From NCBI GenBank assembly GCA_023078555.1, contig CM041197.1, forward strand, positions 5,167,810 to 5,231,809: 64,000 nt of DNA, given 5' to 3'. Position numbers and translations under genes: made by a program. Source of the stretch: Ulva prolifera. Its lineage: Eukaryota > Chlorophyta > Ulvophyceae > Ulvales > Ulvaceae. The notes under the pieces are model-generated. The model saw only the letters and a program-made list of their open reading frames with translations, was not told the origin of the DNA and did no database searches. Position 1 is the stretch's first letter. The number at the start of each line of letters is the position of its first letter. Below, in pieces: positions 45,623-58,400 of the stretch.

Positions 45623-48600
45623 TCACCAGGAGAGGCTGACGTGGGTGCCCAGCTGGCCGCTGATGCTCTGCTGTACACCTGTGGACACGTCGGTCCCGTG
45701 CATGCGCAGCACGCGCAGCAGCGGCAGCGTGTGCACCCACGCCACGACCGCCATCGCGCCCTGCTCACGAATCGCATTGTGCGACAGGTCCAGTGCCTGC
45801 ATGTGCGGCGACGTCGTGCTCACGCATGGTACACCCACCGTGCAGGCGAGGGCACCACATCATGCAAGCTGCACGTGTGCTTGAGCGTGCACGTGCGCGC
45901 TCGAGCAAATAATGCGCGATGGGTATGAGTACGATGTGCAGGAGTGTCTGCGGAGTATGTGTGTGGGTGACACACGTTGCAGCCTCATGTTTTGGTGAGG
46001 ACTACAGTCATCGTATGCCATGTCAGCATGCGTGACCACAGTCCAGGATGTTTCCACATAAGCCACACACCCCAGCATGCAGCATACACAGCACATACCC
46101 TCTCTCCGCCATATCAGACGGGGGGAGGGGGGGGTGAAGAGGAAGAGTGCCGCACCCTGAGCTGCTTCAGCCCGGACAACTCCTGTGTGAGTACGACAGC
46201 ACGGCGGGGGTTCAGGCCGCATGCATTGACGCCGAGCAGGCGCAGCGCGGTGAGAGCACCCAGCGCCCGCGCAACGCTCCTCCACCCCCCTCCGGCCACA
46301 CCCGACTGCCACAGGGCTTCACATTTGCCGAGGCGTAGTTCCCGCAGCCGCCCGAGGCCGCGCAGCCCCTCCGCGATCCCTGCCGTGGCCCCGGAACCCT
46401 CCAGGCTCAGCGCCGTCAACCCTGTGTGCGTTCTGAGAGCGTCACACAGCGCGGGCGTGAGGGACGAGTGGTGTACAAGGCTCACGTCCAGAGCTCGCAG
46501 TGAGAACTTCGCGCCCGAGCCGGCCATGAACAGCACGTCCGACTCCTCGTCGCGGCTGTTTGCCTTCCCTAGGGCCAGCGTTTGTAGACCCGAGAGGCTC
46601 CGCAGCTGCTCAAAGCAGACGCCGCTCGGCGGCGGAAGCAAATGATTCCCTGACAGATCCAGCACCACCAGGGTGGCACGCATCGGATGCGCGCCTCCGG
46701 CACATCCTCTGCAGGACAGGCCCCCTGTATCGCCACCGCCGTGCCCTAGTGCCACATGCCCCATGCATGCAGAGCGTTCCCCTGCACCCGCAGCTCTGCC
46801 ACAACCCGCGACACATGCATGTGCACCTGTGGACACGTCGGCCTGCACAGTGCAGCCCGGCGCCGCCTCGCCGTCTGTGTGCAGGAGGACGAAACCCTGC
46901 GAGAGGCCGCAGCGGGAGAGCCGGAGGGCCGTTAGGGGTGTGCTGCGCAGCTCGCGGGCCACATCAGCCCAGCCAGGGTCCTCCAGCTCGACGCCGGACA
47001 GCGAGAGGTCACGCAGCGCGCGCAGCGCGCCCAGCGGGGACGCGAGGTCCGCGCCTTTCACAGTGTACGAGCCGGGGGTCGACACATCGAGGGTGTGTAG
47101 GTTCGACAGCCCCGAGAGGTGCGGCCCAATGGCGGAGAGGCCTGCATACACCAGGGCGATGCCCTCAGACAGATGAATCAGGGGACCTCCAGCCTGTTGG
47201 GGGTTGCTTGTGGGCCCCACGGCTGGAACCCTGTTCATGCATGGTTTCATCACCCTTGCATGAGGTCAGGTATGCTCTGACGTGCACGCATTGAAGCGGC
47301 AGCTTCGCCTGTAGCCACGCACTGTGCAGAGACTCTAGCGTGGCAGCTTTCACGCCAGTGCATGACACCGCAACACCGAGCTGACTTGTGCACACGACCA
47401 GCCGTGAAGGGGGGGAAACCTGGGAAAAGTGAGTTTGGAGAGATCGCGAGCCGGGTCATGTGGCGGAGGTGCGCCAGGTGCTGCCGCAGCACAAGCGCCG
47501 GCAGGTCTCCCCAAGGCAGCGCGTCCGCGACGCTGAGCGCCACAGCGCACGGCACGTCGCCCAGCGCGCGCAGCACGCGCTGAAAGCTTGCAAGGCGGCT
47601 GGTGAAGCGGTAGCCGCGGACGGTGAGCGAGAGCGAGGTCAGGTGCGGGAGCGCGGCCGCGGCGCGTGCTGTGTGTGCTGCGGTGATGCCGTCGGGTAGC
47701 GTGGTGGTGAGGGTGTGTGCTGCGTCGATGCTTGGGTGGCGGGCGCGGAGGGCGGTGGCATGCAAGCTGGGGGGGAGGGACCGGAAGAGGGTGGACAGTT
47801 CTGGCACGGCCCGCATGATCGAGATGACTAGGTCGTTTGACAGCTGGTCCAGAACCTGCACATGCAGCACGTCTACCTGTGATTTATCTGCCTAGGGCAG
47901 GCCTACTGCGTTTGATGAACACCCATGCCTGAACATGCAATTCAGAGCACTTATCAAACTGAGCCAGGCGTGGCAGTAGGCTAGGTCGCTTGGTGAAGCT
48001 CACGCAGGTGAACGCAGAGTGCAAGAACAAGAGGACAAAGCCGCAGATTTTATTTGCAGCTGTCAAAGAGCGTTCATTATGAGACGGCGACAACGCTCGG
48101 CCTTCATGAACGGTGGTCACGTGTGCAATGCGAAGGGCTGAAGAGACGCCGCTGGGTGCACAATCCGGTACTTCCGCCGTGCTCTTGGCTAAACCTAGAA
48201 GTGTTCAAAATTGCTTCTGGGCCGTACCTGCTTGCTATGGGCTGCACGCCGCTCTGTTGCAGCCCGAATCGTCCCTTCCTTGAAAGGGATGTCGTCCGCA
48301 TCCCAGACATCTTCGCTGCCGTCAAACATGAAGTTCTCAAGCAAACGCTCGTCATCATCAGGTTTTGGAAAGAGGCGCTCTGCCAACTCGAAAGCGAGGT
48401 CTGCTGTCGCCGCGATGTCGCCTAGCAAATCGGCTGCCTGCACCACGCTAGTACGGTGACACAAAACATGGACCCCGGGCACGCGGCAGCCACACGAGCA
48501 ATGGGATCTGATTCCATCTCTCCAAGTGTCTCCAGTGTCCCAAAAACTGGCGAGCACATCTTGCGACGGGCAACTAGCACTGCACGCGTTTGCTGCGAAG

Positions 48601-48943
48601 GTGAATGACGTTGACGAGCTCCATTGATCAAGCTGCCCCGCAACAACTGACCGGGTGTTTCACTTACCTGTACTGTCGCAACGAGAACCTCAACTGATCT
48701 CGTGGTGCCATCTCCGGCAGGATTGTGCACGTACGAGAGCCAGAGCTGGACTACCTGCCCATCCACAGGCACCGGAACGATGTCTCCTTCAGCGATGGTT
48801 TGCGAGACCTCCGCCAGAACCGTACTACAGGCAACATCATCGCTAGAAATGTGATAAATTTTGCCTTCATAGTCTAGGTCAAGGCCCACCTCGGTCCTTT
48901 TCAGCTGCGCGAATGTGCGCTCGGCTGCCATGACGTCGACCAT
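45623..48943 (-). CDS. Skp1/BTB-like + F-box-like + leucine-rich-repeat protein
   Basis: Probable ubiquitin-ligase substrate receptor. Six exons in continuous phase: 48943-48668, 48437-48228, 47855-47420, 47141-46896, 46694-46156 and 45796-45623; 626 residues. Residues 15-120 resemble the Skp1/BTB fold: GKIYHISSDDVA (strand 1 and turn), IVPVPVDGQVVQLWLSYV (the PVPLPNV..L..V..Y pattern of Skp1) and LVATVQAADLLGDIAATAD (the L..AA.YL.I..L pattern). An acidic linker follows. Residues 163-205 (VLDQLSNDLVISIM) fit an F-box start. From about 230 to the end there are leucine-rich repeats, for example LVVLDLSGNHL, LTALSLEGSG, LKQLRALDLSHNAI. Exon 1 ends in a textbook GTAAGT donor. The start ATG is 48943. 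The 5' border of exon 5 is the least certain splice site. The LRR part is certain; the F-box and Skp1-like calls are from pattern only. Confidence 0.68.
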
Positions 48944-50645
48944 GGCCTCCGAGATGATAGCACAAGTACAGTTCTTCCCAGTCAAGCAATAACATGGCGA
49001 CTGCCTGTATGACTGTGATGTAAGCTGGGCATGGGCATGGTCGCGTTCGCTTTCCCAGAGTGTTGTTTGTTCGTGTGAGCACCGCACTCGGATCGTCCAG
49101 ATACTCCAACCGGCCGGCTCCTCCTCGTACACTGTCGGGCAGTGAGTCAGCACTTGTATACTCATGAAACCCAACTATGCACAATATGCTATCCGCAGAT
49201 GGCATCCAACAATCGGGCTTCACCTCACAATTGTCAGGACAGTGTCCTTATGAGGCCTTGACTCTGCTGCATTGGCATGGCGTGGACAGGCCACAGGCCA
49301 CCGTCACATCAGTTTTGCTCGACTCGGCAGAAGAGGCAGGTAGCACCACAAACACCTTCCATAACAAGCCTGGCATACAGAAGCAGACTATGCCGATCAA
49401 ATGACCGTATGGCACCTCACCAGTCAGGTACCTTGGGCATGCACATCAGTGGATGCCAGCCGTACATGTACCCCACACGCCAGGCAGACGACGGCAAAAC
49501 CATGCGTGCCACTACCTGGCCCAAGAGCGCCTGCACATTCCCCATTCTGTCCAGTTTCCGAACACCTGATGATTTGGAGTTCAGACAAGCTGTGAGCATG
49601 TCCTGTGTGCACATAATCTGTATGCACATCAGTACATGTGGCAGCTGTGCAGATAGGTCTGACGCGGCCGTTGCAGCCAGGGCAGTGTGCACATGCACCG
49701 ACTTCTCCGGTTTCAAGATCTTCTGCGATTGTATGGCCCCGCACATCGGGGCCTGAGAATTCTGCGGGAGGCACCGTTCACCTGACCGCTGCCTTCGTGC
49801 GTCCATGAACTCTGGAAGTGCAGCGACACAAGCGACCGGTGATACTTAGGTTACACGGACGAACTTGCACTCCACCAACCATGTTCCAGTAGCGCGTATG
49901 AGCAATGCAGTGTAACCTGACTCACTGATGCAAAATAAAAGTCAAGCAAGCTTGGATCAGCTCGGCAACATCCTTATCAGACAACCAGGACAAGCGGTAC
50001 CATTTGCGTGCGTAGACCACCTGGAAATACCCTTCAGACGAGCGTTGTTGCACCTTGGTTCATGGCGCTCAGTCTCTGGATGTCAGCAAAAGTGGCCGCA
50101 TATGCTGCACGAGTGCTCCAGCTACATCTCGCTGCTGTGCAGCACCAGCACACAGAGCACTGCTTCACCCCCTGCCTCATGCTTCACCCCCCAGGCCAGT
50201 GGCCCCGACTGCGTCACAGCCCATGGCATGACAACATGTCTGCGGAGCATGGTGGACACGTGGACCGCACGTTTCGAGCAGACACAGTCACGGCCGCATC
50301 AACGCACGACCCGCTGACTCAGCAGGGCGGCGCGCCCGCGAGCCCCACATCATCGTTGTGACACAGCCTCATAGAAACATTGACGCATGCAGCGCTGAGG
50401 CGCGCGGACGGCTGCCGTCGCCCACAGCATGCATATCACAGCAGCTGTATGGCAAGGCCTGCGACCCACCGCCCCTCACTGCCAAACCACAGCGACTCCC
50501 GTCCGCCACCGCAGGGGTCACGCCGTCTCGAGCAACCCTCCAGCCTTCAACGCCGCAACAGCTCACCGCTTCACCACGGCCAAAAAATAGGGAACGTGCT
50601 TTCAGAGAGGGGCGGGGGGTGGGGCAGGGTGGACGTGGAGCCGCG
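48944..50645. other. Intergenic spacer
   Basis: No supported exon on either strand. Expected to hold the promoter of the Skp1/BTB-F-box-LRR gene and the 3' region of the FCP1-like gene. Confidence 0.45.
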
Positions 50646-53600
50646 TCACCGGTCGATCTCCCGTGGCGTGCCGTACGGCGGCTGCTCGGGCGGGCTGAGG
50701 AAGAGCAGCGGCATCTCGCCGCAGCCGGCCTCTGGGGGGCTCTTGCAGAGGTGTGCGAGGGGCTCGGGCAGGCCGCCGCCGGTAGTGGAGAGCGCCTGCA
50801 TGACGACCGCCGTCTGCACATGCAGCCACATGGTGCGCCAGAATCTCTAGCAGCGCGATAGACGGTGTACAGAGATGCTCGCGAGAGATGCTCACCTGAA
50901 TGTCGGGCTGCGAGCATACAGTCCCAGACCAGGCTTCAGTGGATGCGTTTGCATCAACATGCAAGCACAAGCCGGCAAAGAGGCCACTCTGCATCAATTC
51001 GCATGGTGACAGTCAGTTCAGCTTACTCCCTATTACTAGAGCTCATAAGCTTGTGTTGTCTAGGCCACTCATATGCCTAGCTGCCTTGGAACCATCCTGG
51101 TTCAGGGCCTTTGTAAGATCATGACAACTCACCTCGCGGAACGCTAGCAAGATCAGCACAGAGACAGGCGGCACACCTGTTCGAGATCCGTCCGCAGGGC
51201 TTGCAGCGCCGGCCGCACGTCCCCACTCACGCCGGCGACGTGGTGCAGCAGCAGCGCCGTCAGCGCGCGCAGCACGGGCAGCTGGCACGGCACACCCAGC
51301 GGGTCCTCCCCCTCCTCCGGCTCGCGCAGCGGCAGCGGCGCGTCATGCGGCTCCGTCGCGCACGCCGGGTCCGCCGCCGTGACGTACTTCGGCACAATGA
51401 CCGCGTTGGGCTGTTCGTCCGGGAGGATCTTGCGAAGGGAGTCGTCGACGATGATGGTGCGGCGCGGGTCGAAGCCGTGGAGGCTGAGGGGCTTGACGGA
51501 GTCGTGGCAGTGGCCGCCGGGGCGGGACCGCCAGTTGGGGTCCGGGCGGCAGTAGGCGCGGTCGAGGAGGGCGCTGAAGAAGGCGCCCCCGGCTGCAGGG
51601 AGGCCCGGGCGCTTCGGGGTCGAGTGGTACTCGATGTAGTCCTGCAGGCCGCGGGTGCGTATGCATGCATGCATTCATGCATGGCCGTGTGGAAAGAGCG
51701 CACATGCAACAGCGACAGAAAGGATCGAATGACGCCGTGCTTCACCAGACGGGTGACACGAGGTAAGTATCGTCGGCGGACTCACACTTGACATCATCAC
51801 ATGGACAGGCACACAGGGATGTTGACAGAAGTGTAGGTGAAGGGGATGTGCACGTATCAGACAAAGTTCGGGTCTACCTCAGGCCAGCTCGACCCAAAGT
51901 ACAGCTGACTAGACTGGAAGGGCTGTCGGTGTGGTGATACTAAGCATTGCAGCATGGCCAGCTGTGCCGATCAGCATTTGTGTGCCCACGAGCTGGTTGA
52001 TGTACGAGGTCACCTTGGGCAGAGGCGAGGAAGTCTGCAGCTTATTCACACACGCTGCAGCGAATCGTATATATGGACCATAGGCTGCACGACCAACGTC
52101 GTCAGCCTGAGCATCCATGCACTTGCGTATGTTCGCAAGGGTGCCTATGTGAGATGATGCACCTGTTGATGCTAGCCCTTGCCTGCGATGACCTGGGCAA
52201 TTGTGTGATCAACATCACACCGACTCTGGTTTCGTTTGCAAGAGTGTTGTATTGGCATAGCAAAATCCGGCAGTCTCAAAAGACCCAGAAGTCATCGAGA
52301 GACTTATACTGGACGACCCCTGTTGCAGCGTTACACAAGGATCCTCTGGTCGCGGTGAAACCATGATGCCTCCATACCTAGGAAGTTCGTCCGTCGCATG
52401 AGGATGGCCATACGGTACTATAGTTTGCATACGATCATACGCGTATGATTAAAGATTTTTGATACGCTTCATACGGTTCCCATACGGTACTCCATAAGGC
52501 ACGACAGTGGCGTGCCGACGGCTGACAAGTGACGCTGGGGACACCGCCGTGACACGCTGCAAACCAAGGCATGCCGGGTTTCAAACGACGCACGCGCAAG
52601 CATGATCGACACAATAGCAGCGTTGTGATGGACACGATAAATCATTAATCGTTTCAAGTGGGATCCGTGAACAATGAATGACTCTCAAGGGCTCGCGGCG
52701 TCCGCAGCAAGCACAGAAAATGGTATTTGTGCAGCAGAATGACCCTGCCACCCGTGATCAGCGAGAAGTGGATGTGATTGTGGAGTAAAAGGTAAAAGCA
52801 TGTAGTGTTATAGTATCTGCAGCACAAGAATGCCTGAAAACATGCTGCATTATTCTGCTTTTGAGTGCTTGACCTCCGTAAGGCACAACAGTATGGCCAT
52901 ACGGTATTATCATACGGCTATTCATACGGTCCATACGACGTCAACAGCCCCATACGCATACGGTAGTCTGATTTTTTTTAATTTTCATACGTTTTCGAAC
53001 TCCCTATCCATACCTCAAGACTGCGGAGCTTGAACAAGGCCACAGCCGGACGTCACTTTGACAGAGTGAGAAGCATCACCTTGATTGATGATTCTGCTGA
53101 CATGTATTGCCAGAGTTCATCAGCCCTGGGTTGCACACTCGCAAAGCGCGCAGACGTGTACAGCCCAATTCGAAAGTATGGGCACAACGAAGCGAGGTGT
53201 CTCAGGCCTGGCCGTGGACAGCAACTCATTTCGCCTGCTGCTTTCTTGCCCTGCGCCAAAGCCATCTTTTCTTCAACAAATATTCGGGGCTGAATCAAGA
53301 CGCCATTCAGATCAAACAGGATGGTTGGTCTAGAGCCATCGAAGTTGTCGTCGTACGACTGCGAAAAGTCTTGCTGCACCTGTAAAAACGCTTATATGAT
53401 GTAAGAACAGCCAATAGGAGCGATAGCAACGGGTTGAAGGATACGGTCGATGATTGTCCCTCCTGCCAGGTGGTCTGTCACAACAGGACTTCCGAGCTTC
53501 CTGGCCGCGGCAGTACGCTACAGCCAAGGACATTAGTATAGTCAATACTCCAGAGCGTACCATTTCAATTTTTTCTTGCCCTTCTTGCCTCGCCTGTTTC

Positions 53601-53694
53601 TCCGTGCTGTAGTGTGGCCTGTGTCGCCTCGGCTGGCGCGACCAGATGAGGATGTCTCCGTTAATTCACGTACAACTTGGCATGTGCTGCCCAT
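50646..53694 (-). CDS. FCP1/NIF-type HAD phosphatase-like protein
   Basis: A haloacid-dehalogenase-fold protein of the group that includes RNA polymerase II CTD phosphatases. Five exons in phase: 53694-53561, 53500-53431, 53379-53080, 51641-51177 and 50813-50646; 378 residues. The N-terminus is basic (RRNRRGKKGKKKLKW). Exon 3 carries PTILFDLNGVLIQ (about 88-100) and PRPGLRHLASLCPYFRIGLY, the RPG..FL......I.I(Y/W)(T/S) motif. Exon 4 carries DRAYCRPDPNW, VKPLSLHGFDPRRTIIVDD and NAVIVPKYV, as in FCP1/SCP enzymes. The second catalytic Asp of the DxDGT/V motif is Asn (about 93). Plant HAD relatives with DLNGLL exist, so this is a known variant; activity may be lost or altered. The two N-terminal exons rest on splice borders alone (one intron would be only 51 bases). 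Intron 3 holds a hAT-like element. Confidence 0.72.
52379..53006. mobile_element. 628-bp hAT-like non-autonomous element with CATACGG arrays
   Basis: Ends TAGGAAGTTCG and CGAACTCCCTA are inverted with one mismatch and extend weakly inward. A perfect 8-bp duplication TCCATACC flanks it (52371-52378 and 53007-53014). The ends resemble maize Ac (TAGGG). Near both ends are clustered CATACG motifs, 12 in total, seven of them CATACGG (52409, 52470, 52481, 52898, 52911, 52923, 52957), recalling the subterminal AAACGG sites bound by Ac transposase. Both ends also share a direct repeat (ATGGCCATACGGTA and TATGGCCATACGGTA). No transposase frame is present. It lies in intron 3 of the FCP1-like gene. Confidence 0.82.
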
Positions 53695-55489
53695 TGATAT
53701 ACCAGTGAGAGAATGGTTATGTACGTTCTAGTGCTTCAACATGCAGAAGCTTGGCCTTGCTCGAGCCAAGCTGAAAGGCAAGTGGGCATCAGCGTGTTGT
53801 CGCAACAGCACCCGTGCACTGCTCTCCTGCAGCAAGGACAGCAGAAGGGATGAGCATCACTGATTGTGTCCTTTCATTAGCGACAGCGCGTGCGACGTGA
53901 CAGCAGCATATGTGCCGCCGTGATTCACATTCCCATGTACACACTAAGAACAACTCGCACTTGCTCCGGCGCGAGCAACGGATCATGCCGAGCAGTGCAA
54001 CGTCACTAACAGCAGCACATGCGTACTGGTAGTTTCAGAGACAATACACATGTCGACATGTCAACGCAGCGCTGCTGTTGGTGCCTCACGGTACACGTGC
54101 AAGTACAGTACACACGATGTCACACCCCCACTGTGTGTGCAAACAAGGGCCGAGCCCGACATTCATGCGCGTGAAACGCCCGAGCTGTGACGATCCCACG
54201 ACTTCCACTGTTTGCACGACTGAACACGATCTGCTTCCACGTGTGCACCGCTGCGGACGTGTAAGTGTGGAAACGGTGATGGGTGCAGCATTCCCGGGAC
54301 TTTATCATAGACTGCATAGCGCGATGACACCGGCGACGGATACAAGTTTGGAAATGTTGACACCGAGCCTGCCGCTGGTGTCTGTCCCAAGAGGTGTTGC
54401 AACCTTACGCACCGCTCCTGGTCAACACAAGGAGTTGTGCTCAGCGGACTCGTTCTGCTTGATGGAAACGTAGCAGCAGTGCGCAGTTGCTTGCGATATA
54501 AAATGCGTCTCGTGCTGCTGCTCATGCCACCCTCATGCCATGGTGCAGCAGACCTATATCAAACTCACCTCCATCATCACGCCATCAGCCTCTAACAACA
54601 CCTGCCATCTCAATCTCCTGTACCACATCATCCGCCCTACAAATCAACTCAAATGCGCTGCCTCTGCCCTGTCTTCATCCGCATCATCTGGCAGACTGAG
54701 CCAACCACTCTTCCGTGAACCTGTCCATGGATAAGCAATGCATATTTCCCAGCTTGACTTGTCAGCAATCCACCACTCCGTGCTCATCACACTGGAGATG
54801 GGCCTCAACATCCATGGGCAGCGTCGGCGTGTGGCTCAACTCCACCAAACCTGCAACAGCCAGGCTTTCTCCTGCCACATTGCAAGCAGCACCAGCTGCA
54901 GCCTCCAGCCCGGTCCACACACTGCCTCTCCCCATAGCTACACCAGGACATGACAGCCGGCATGCTTCACAGAAAGTCGCCGTTTTCTACACTATTGAAT
55001 CATCAGCAGCGCCCCGGCCATCGGCCATCTGCAGAGAGACATCAAGGGTCGCCCGGACCAACCTGCTATCTGTCTAGAGATGCCCCGTTCGCCTACAGTG
55101 TTCCCCTCTGCCGGCCTCTGCGCTGTGTACAAACACCCCTCTGCATCAGAACAAAACCCAGTGTGGCAGTGCATGCCCCGAGATGCACGTGCTGCTGCGC
55201 CACACACGCCACTGCTGCTACGGCCACTGTCTATCTACACGGTCGCAGCAGCTGCACATCTGGAGGCTGATGCCCCATCACCGAGGTCACAGCTGACAAT
55301 CCTGATTGCCGCCCCTGTGAGCTGGAATGACCACACCATTCACTCTTCAAGTACACCCCACACAGAGCAGCGAGCACATCTGGGCTGGTCATGCGCGGGG
55401 GCCGCGGGGGCAGCAGAGAGCACCAGCGAACGGGGCCCGCATGGCCAGGACTCTGCCCAGACCCCCGCCAAAAACAACGAATACTCTCC
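53695..55489. other. Intergenic spacer
   Basis: No exon I can support. The part 54540-55300 is pyrimidine-rich on the plus strand and gives open frames without domains. The promoter of the FCP1-like gene and the 3' region of the PPP phosphatase gene should lie here. If the phosphatase tail is spliced at 55540-55580, another small exon could lie in this region. Confidence 0.4.
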
Positions 55490-58400
55490 CTAACTGAGCG
55501 CATCTGGTTCATCTGTCAAGCCACTCACCGCGGCCAGCGTCGTGGCGGACGCATGGAACTCACCGCGGCCAGCGTCGTGGCCGAAGCACGCTGAGTCGCC
55601 GCCCTCAACGCTGCCGCTCACGGTGCCCGTGCCGCTCTTGCCGCTCGTCGAGCGATCCCACCGCCCCCGGTGGCCACTCGGCGTGGCCGCCAGCGCGTCC
55701 TGCACCTTCTGAGGCGCCAGCTGCACCCACTCCTGCTGCGGCCTCGCCAACGGCGACGCCGGCTGAGTCGGGCTGCAGCCCGGCCCCCCCCCCGGCGCGC
55801 CCCATGCGCCTCCGACCGGGGAGTCTGGCCGGCTGAGCTCGCACACGCCTGCGGAAGCCAACACGTCAAACAGCATGAGCTCGTGCTCCCCAGCGTCGGC
55901 TTCTGAGCAGCTCGCGGATGCCTTGAGCGCCGGCTCGACAGCTGACGCTCCAGCCGCCGCCTGCAGCGGCGAAACGAGGCCGCGCTGCGTGCCGAAGGAG
56001 AGGAACATTGGGTGCGCCTGCGCGGGGGGGGAGGAGCGGCGCGCGCCGCGGGCCGGCCACGCCGGATCGGCCCGCGGCGCCGACGCCACAGGCGACACGA
56101 CCTTGCCGAACGCGTGGCCGGCGGCGGCGGTGAGCGGCCGCGCAAGGGCTATCGGCAGCCCCGCCCGCGCGGCAAGCGCATACGCGACGGACGCCGGCGA
56201 GCCAGACAGCTCCGGACCGTCGTCTTCCAGCGGCGCTGCGGACGGAGCCCGCAGCTCGATCGGCAATGCGGCCGTTGCCGGCGTGGCGGCGGTGGCGACG
56301 GGCTGCGCGGCATCGTCCGGCGCCGCGGCCGCGACGGCGTCCACAGCGCCGCCGGAGGCGGCGACTGCGATGCGGTGCCGTGCCGGCGACGGCGAGAGTG
56401 AGATCTCGCCGGTGCCGTCCGGCGCGCCGGCGCCGGCGCTGGGAATCGTGCATGCGTCGACGTCGATTGTGGGGACCCGCGTCGCGTGGAGGCCGCCCGT
56501 TGGCAGCATGGACCCAGAAGGCAGCGTGGCCACAAGCGCCTCGATGCTGGCGGCCTCGGCACTGGCGAGGGCGTGCGTCTGCACATCGGAGGTGGCTGGG
56601 GTGCGAACAGGGCCGGGGGTGCTGAGACCACTCTCGCCACTCTGCGAGACGGCCGCGTCGAAGTCAGGCGACTCGCACTGCTCTGAGCCGTGCGTGGAGG
56701 TGCTCCCAACCTGCAGCAGCACTGCCTCGTCACCGCCCTCCCATCACGCTCCTGAGAAATTGGATGTTTCCTTTCTCCACGGATGAGAAGACGCTTCAGC
56801 CCCAATGCGTGAGCACCGCCACAGCGGCAGCAAGGCCACAGCGAGTGATGCGTGTGTCACCAACACACACGCACCCAATCACCGTGCATCACTACCGCGA
56901 CAGCCTCGCGCGATGGCGGGCAAGCAGAGACTCAGGGTGGCGGGTGGGCACGGTGCGCTTGTGCGCAGCTCGCACCTGCAGGCCGAGGACTTCCGCCCCG
57001 AGCTCCTCGAGCTCCTGCATTGCCGCCGCGCGCTCCTCGCCGTCCTCCGCGTCGAGCATCACGCTCTCCATGCATCGTGGCACGGCGTCCACCTGCTGCT
57101 CGTCCTCTGCATCCAGTGGGTGGCCCTCGAGCGCGTCAAGGTCCTCCGCCGTCGCGGCAAACGCCTGCACCCACACTCCTCGGCCCTCTTCACACAGCTC
57201 GACGAACTCTCGGGGCCCAGACGCGGTCGTGGAACGCTTGGTCACGTGTCATGCACCAGGAAACACATTTGCCCCCGCCCTTCTCTTTCATTGAGGTCAA
57301 TAAGCTTTGAGGCTTAATGACTGTGCATCTCGAGCTTTGTTCCGCGATACGTACTGCGCTCTGACGAGCGACCCACGTCAGGCGAATTCCGAGATGACTA
57401 GCCGGATATGGAGACATCAAGGTCCAGCTGCTTGTCATCAAAGTTATCTGAGCCGCATTGGTAACAAGCCCCGGACTGGCTCTACGTCTACAGTGAATTC
57501 TACAAATGCGAAACGCAGGGCAGTGCATGGGGGGCATGCAAGGCGTCGCACCTGCGGCTCGAAGCTGTTGTCGGCGTGGATGACGAGCGCCCCCGCGGCG
57601 TTCGCGAGCCCGAGGTACTGCGGGTGCGAGAACACCGTCCAGCACGTGCCAAAGGCGCGGCGGCAGCCGCGCCGGCACACCTCGTGCGCACGCACCATCG
57701 CCGCAAAGCCGTGGCGCTCGAGGAACCCGGCGTACGCGCGCTGCCCGAAGAGGTGCCCGGCGCCGCGGTCACTCGCGGCGTAGTCTGCACACATGCCCAA
57801 GATGACGCAACTTGTGCAAGCAACCCTCTGGCGTGCGTGTGATGGGACACAGCATGGGTGCCGACGCCGTCTGTCCGGCCGCGCTCGTGTGGACGCACCG
57901 CTCATCGGGCAGAATTCACACATGAAACAAGACCGTGATATTAATATGTTCTCTTACTCGGGCAGGTGCCTCACGCAGCAGGACCCCAACGACCGGGGCC
58001 TTTTGTAATCATGCGTTCACGCAATGTATCCCGTCTGTATGTGCTCTGACACAGGTTCAGGGGTGCCGCCGGAAGCGAGGCCGCGCTCGGTGCGGCCACA
58101 CCCCCCGCACCCCCCCGCAGCCGGTGCAGCGCACCTTGAATGCCGGCGTTGATGACGGGGTCCCCCCAGATGAGGTCCGCGAGGAGCGAGTCCGGCTCGA
58201 GCTTCGCGGGCCGCGGGATCGCGTCGATATCATCGAGGCTGCCGAGGCGGGGGGTGATGCCGCCGTGGACCGCAAAGACGGCGCCGCCGACGACGGCGGC
58301 GACGGGGAGGACGTTGAAGACGGCGAGGGAGGCGGCGTAGATGCGCGTGGAGTAGCGCGTGCGGCACTCGTTGAGGAAGCCGTAGGCGCGCGACATCATG

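Noticed and set aside
44909..45928. A 339-codon plus-strand open frame
   Set aside because: No domain, unusual His/Cys content, and its right end is antisense to a leucine-rich-repeat exon with clear LDLSHN motifs.
47350..47550. Extra minus-strand frame as an alternative end of the LRR exon
   Set aside because: The reading frame with leucine-rich repeats joins the next exon only with the donor after 47420; this other frame carries no repeat pattern.
53394..53563. Minus-strand open frame starting ATGGTACGC as an independent small protein
   Set aside because: Its ATG overlaps a splice donor (ATG|GTACGC) of the basic first exon of the FCP1-like gene, and a different frame in this interval joins the phosphatase exons in phase.
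55875..56786. A 303-codon plus-strand open frame
   Set aside because: Antisense to the phosphatase tail exon; long open frames on all strands are expected at this GC content.
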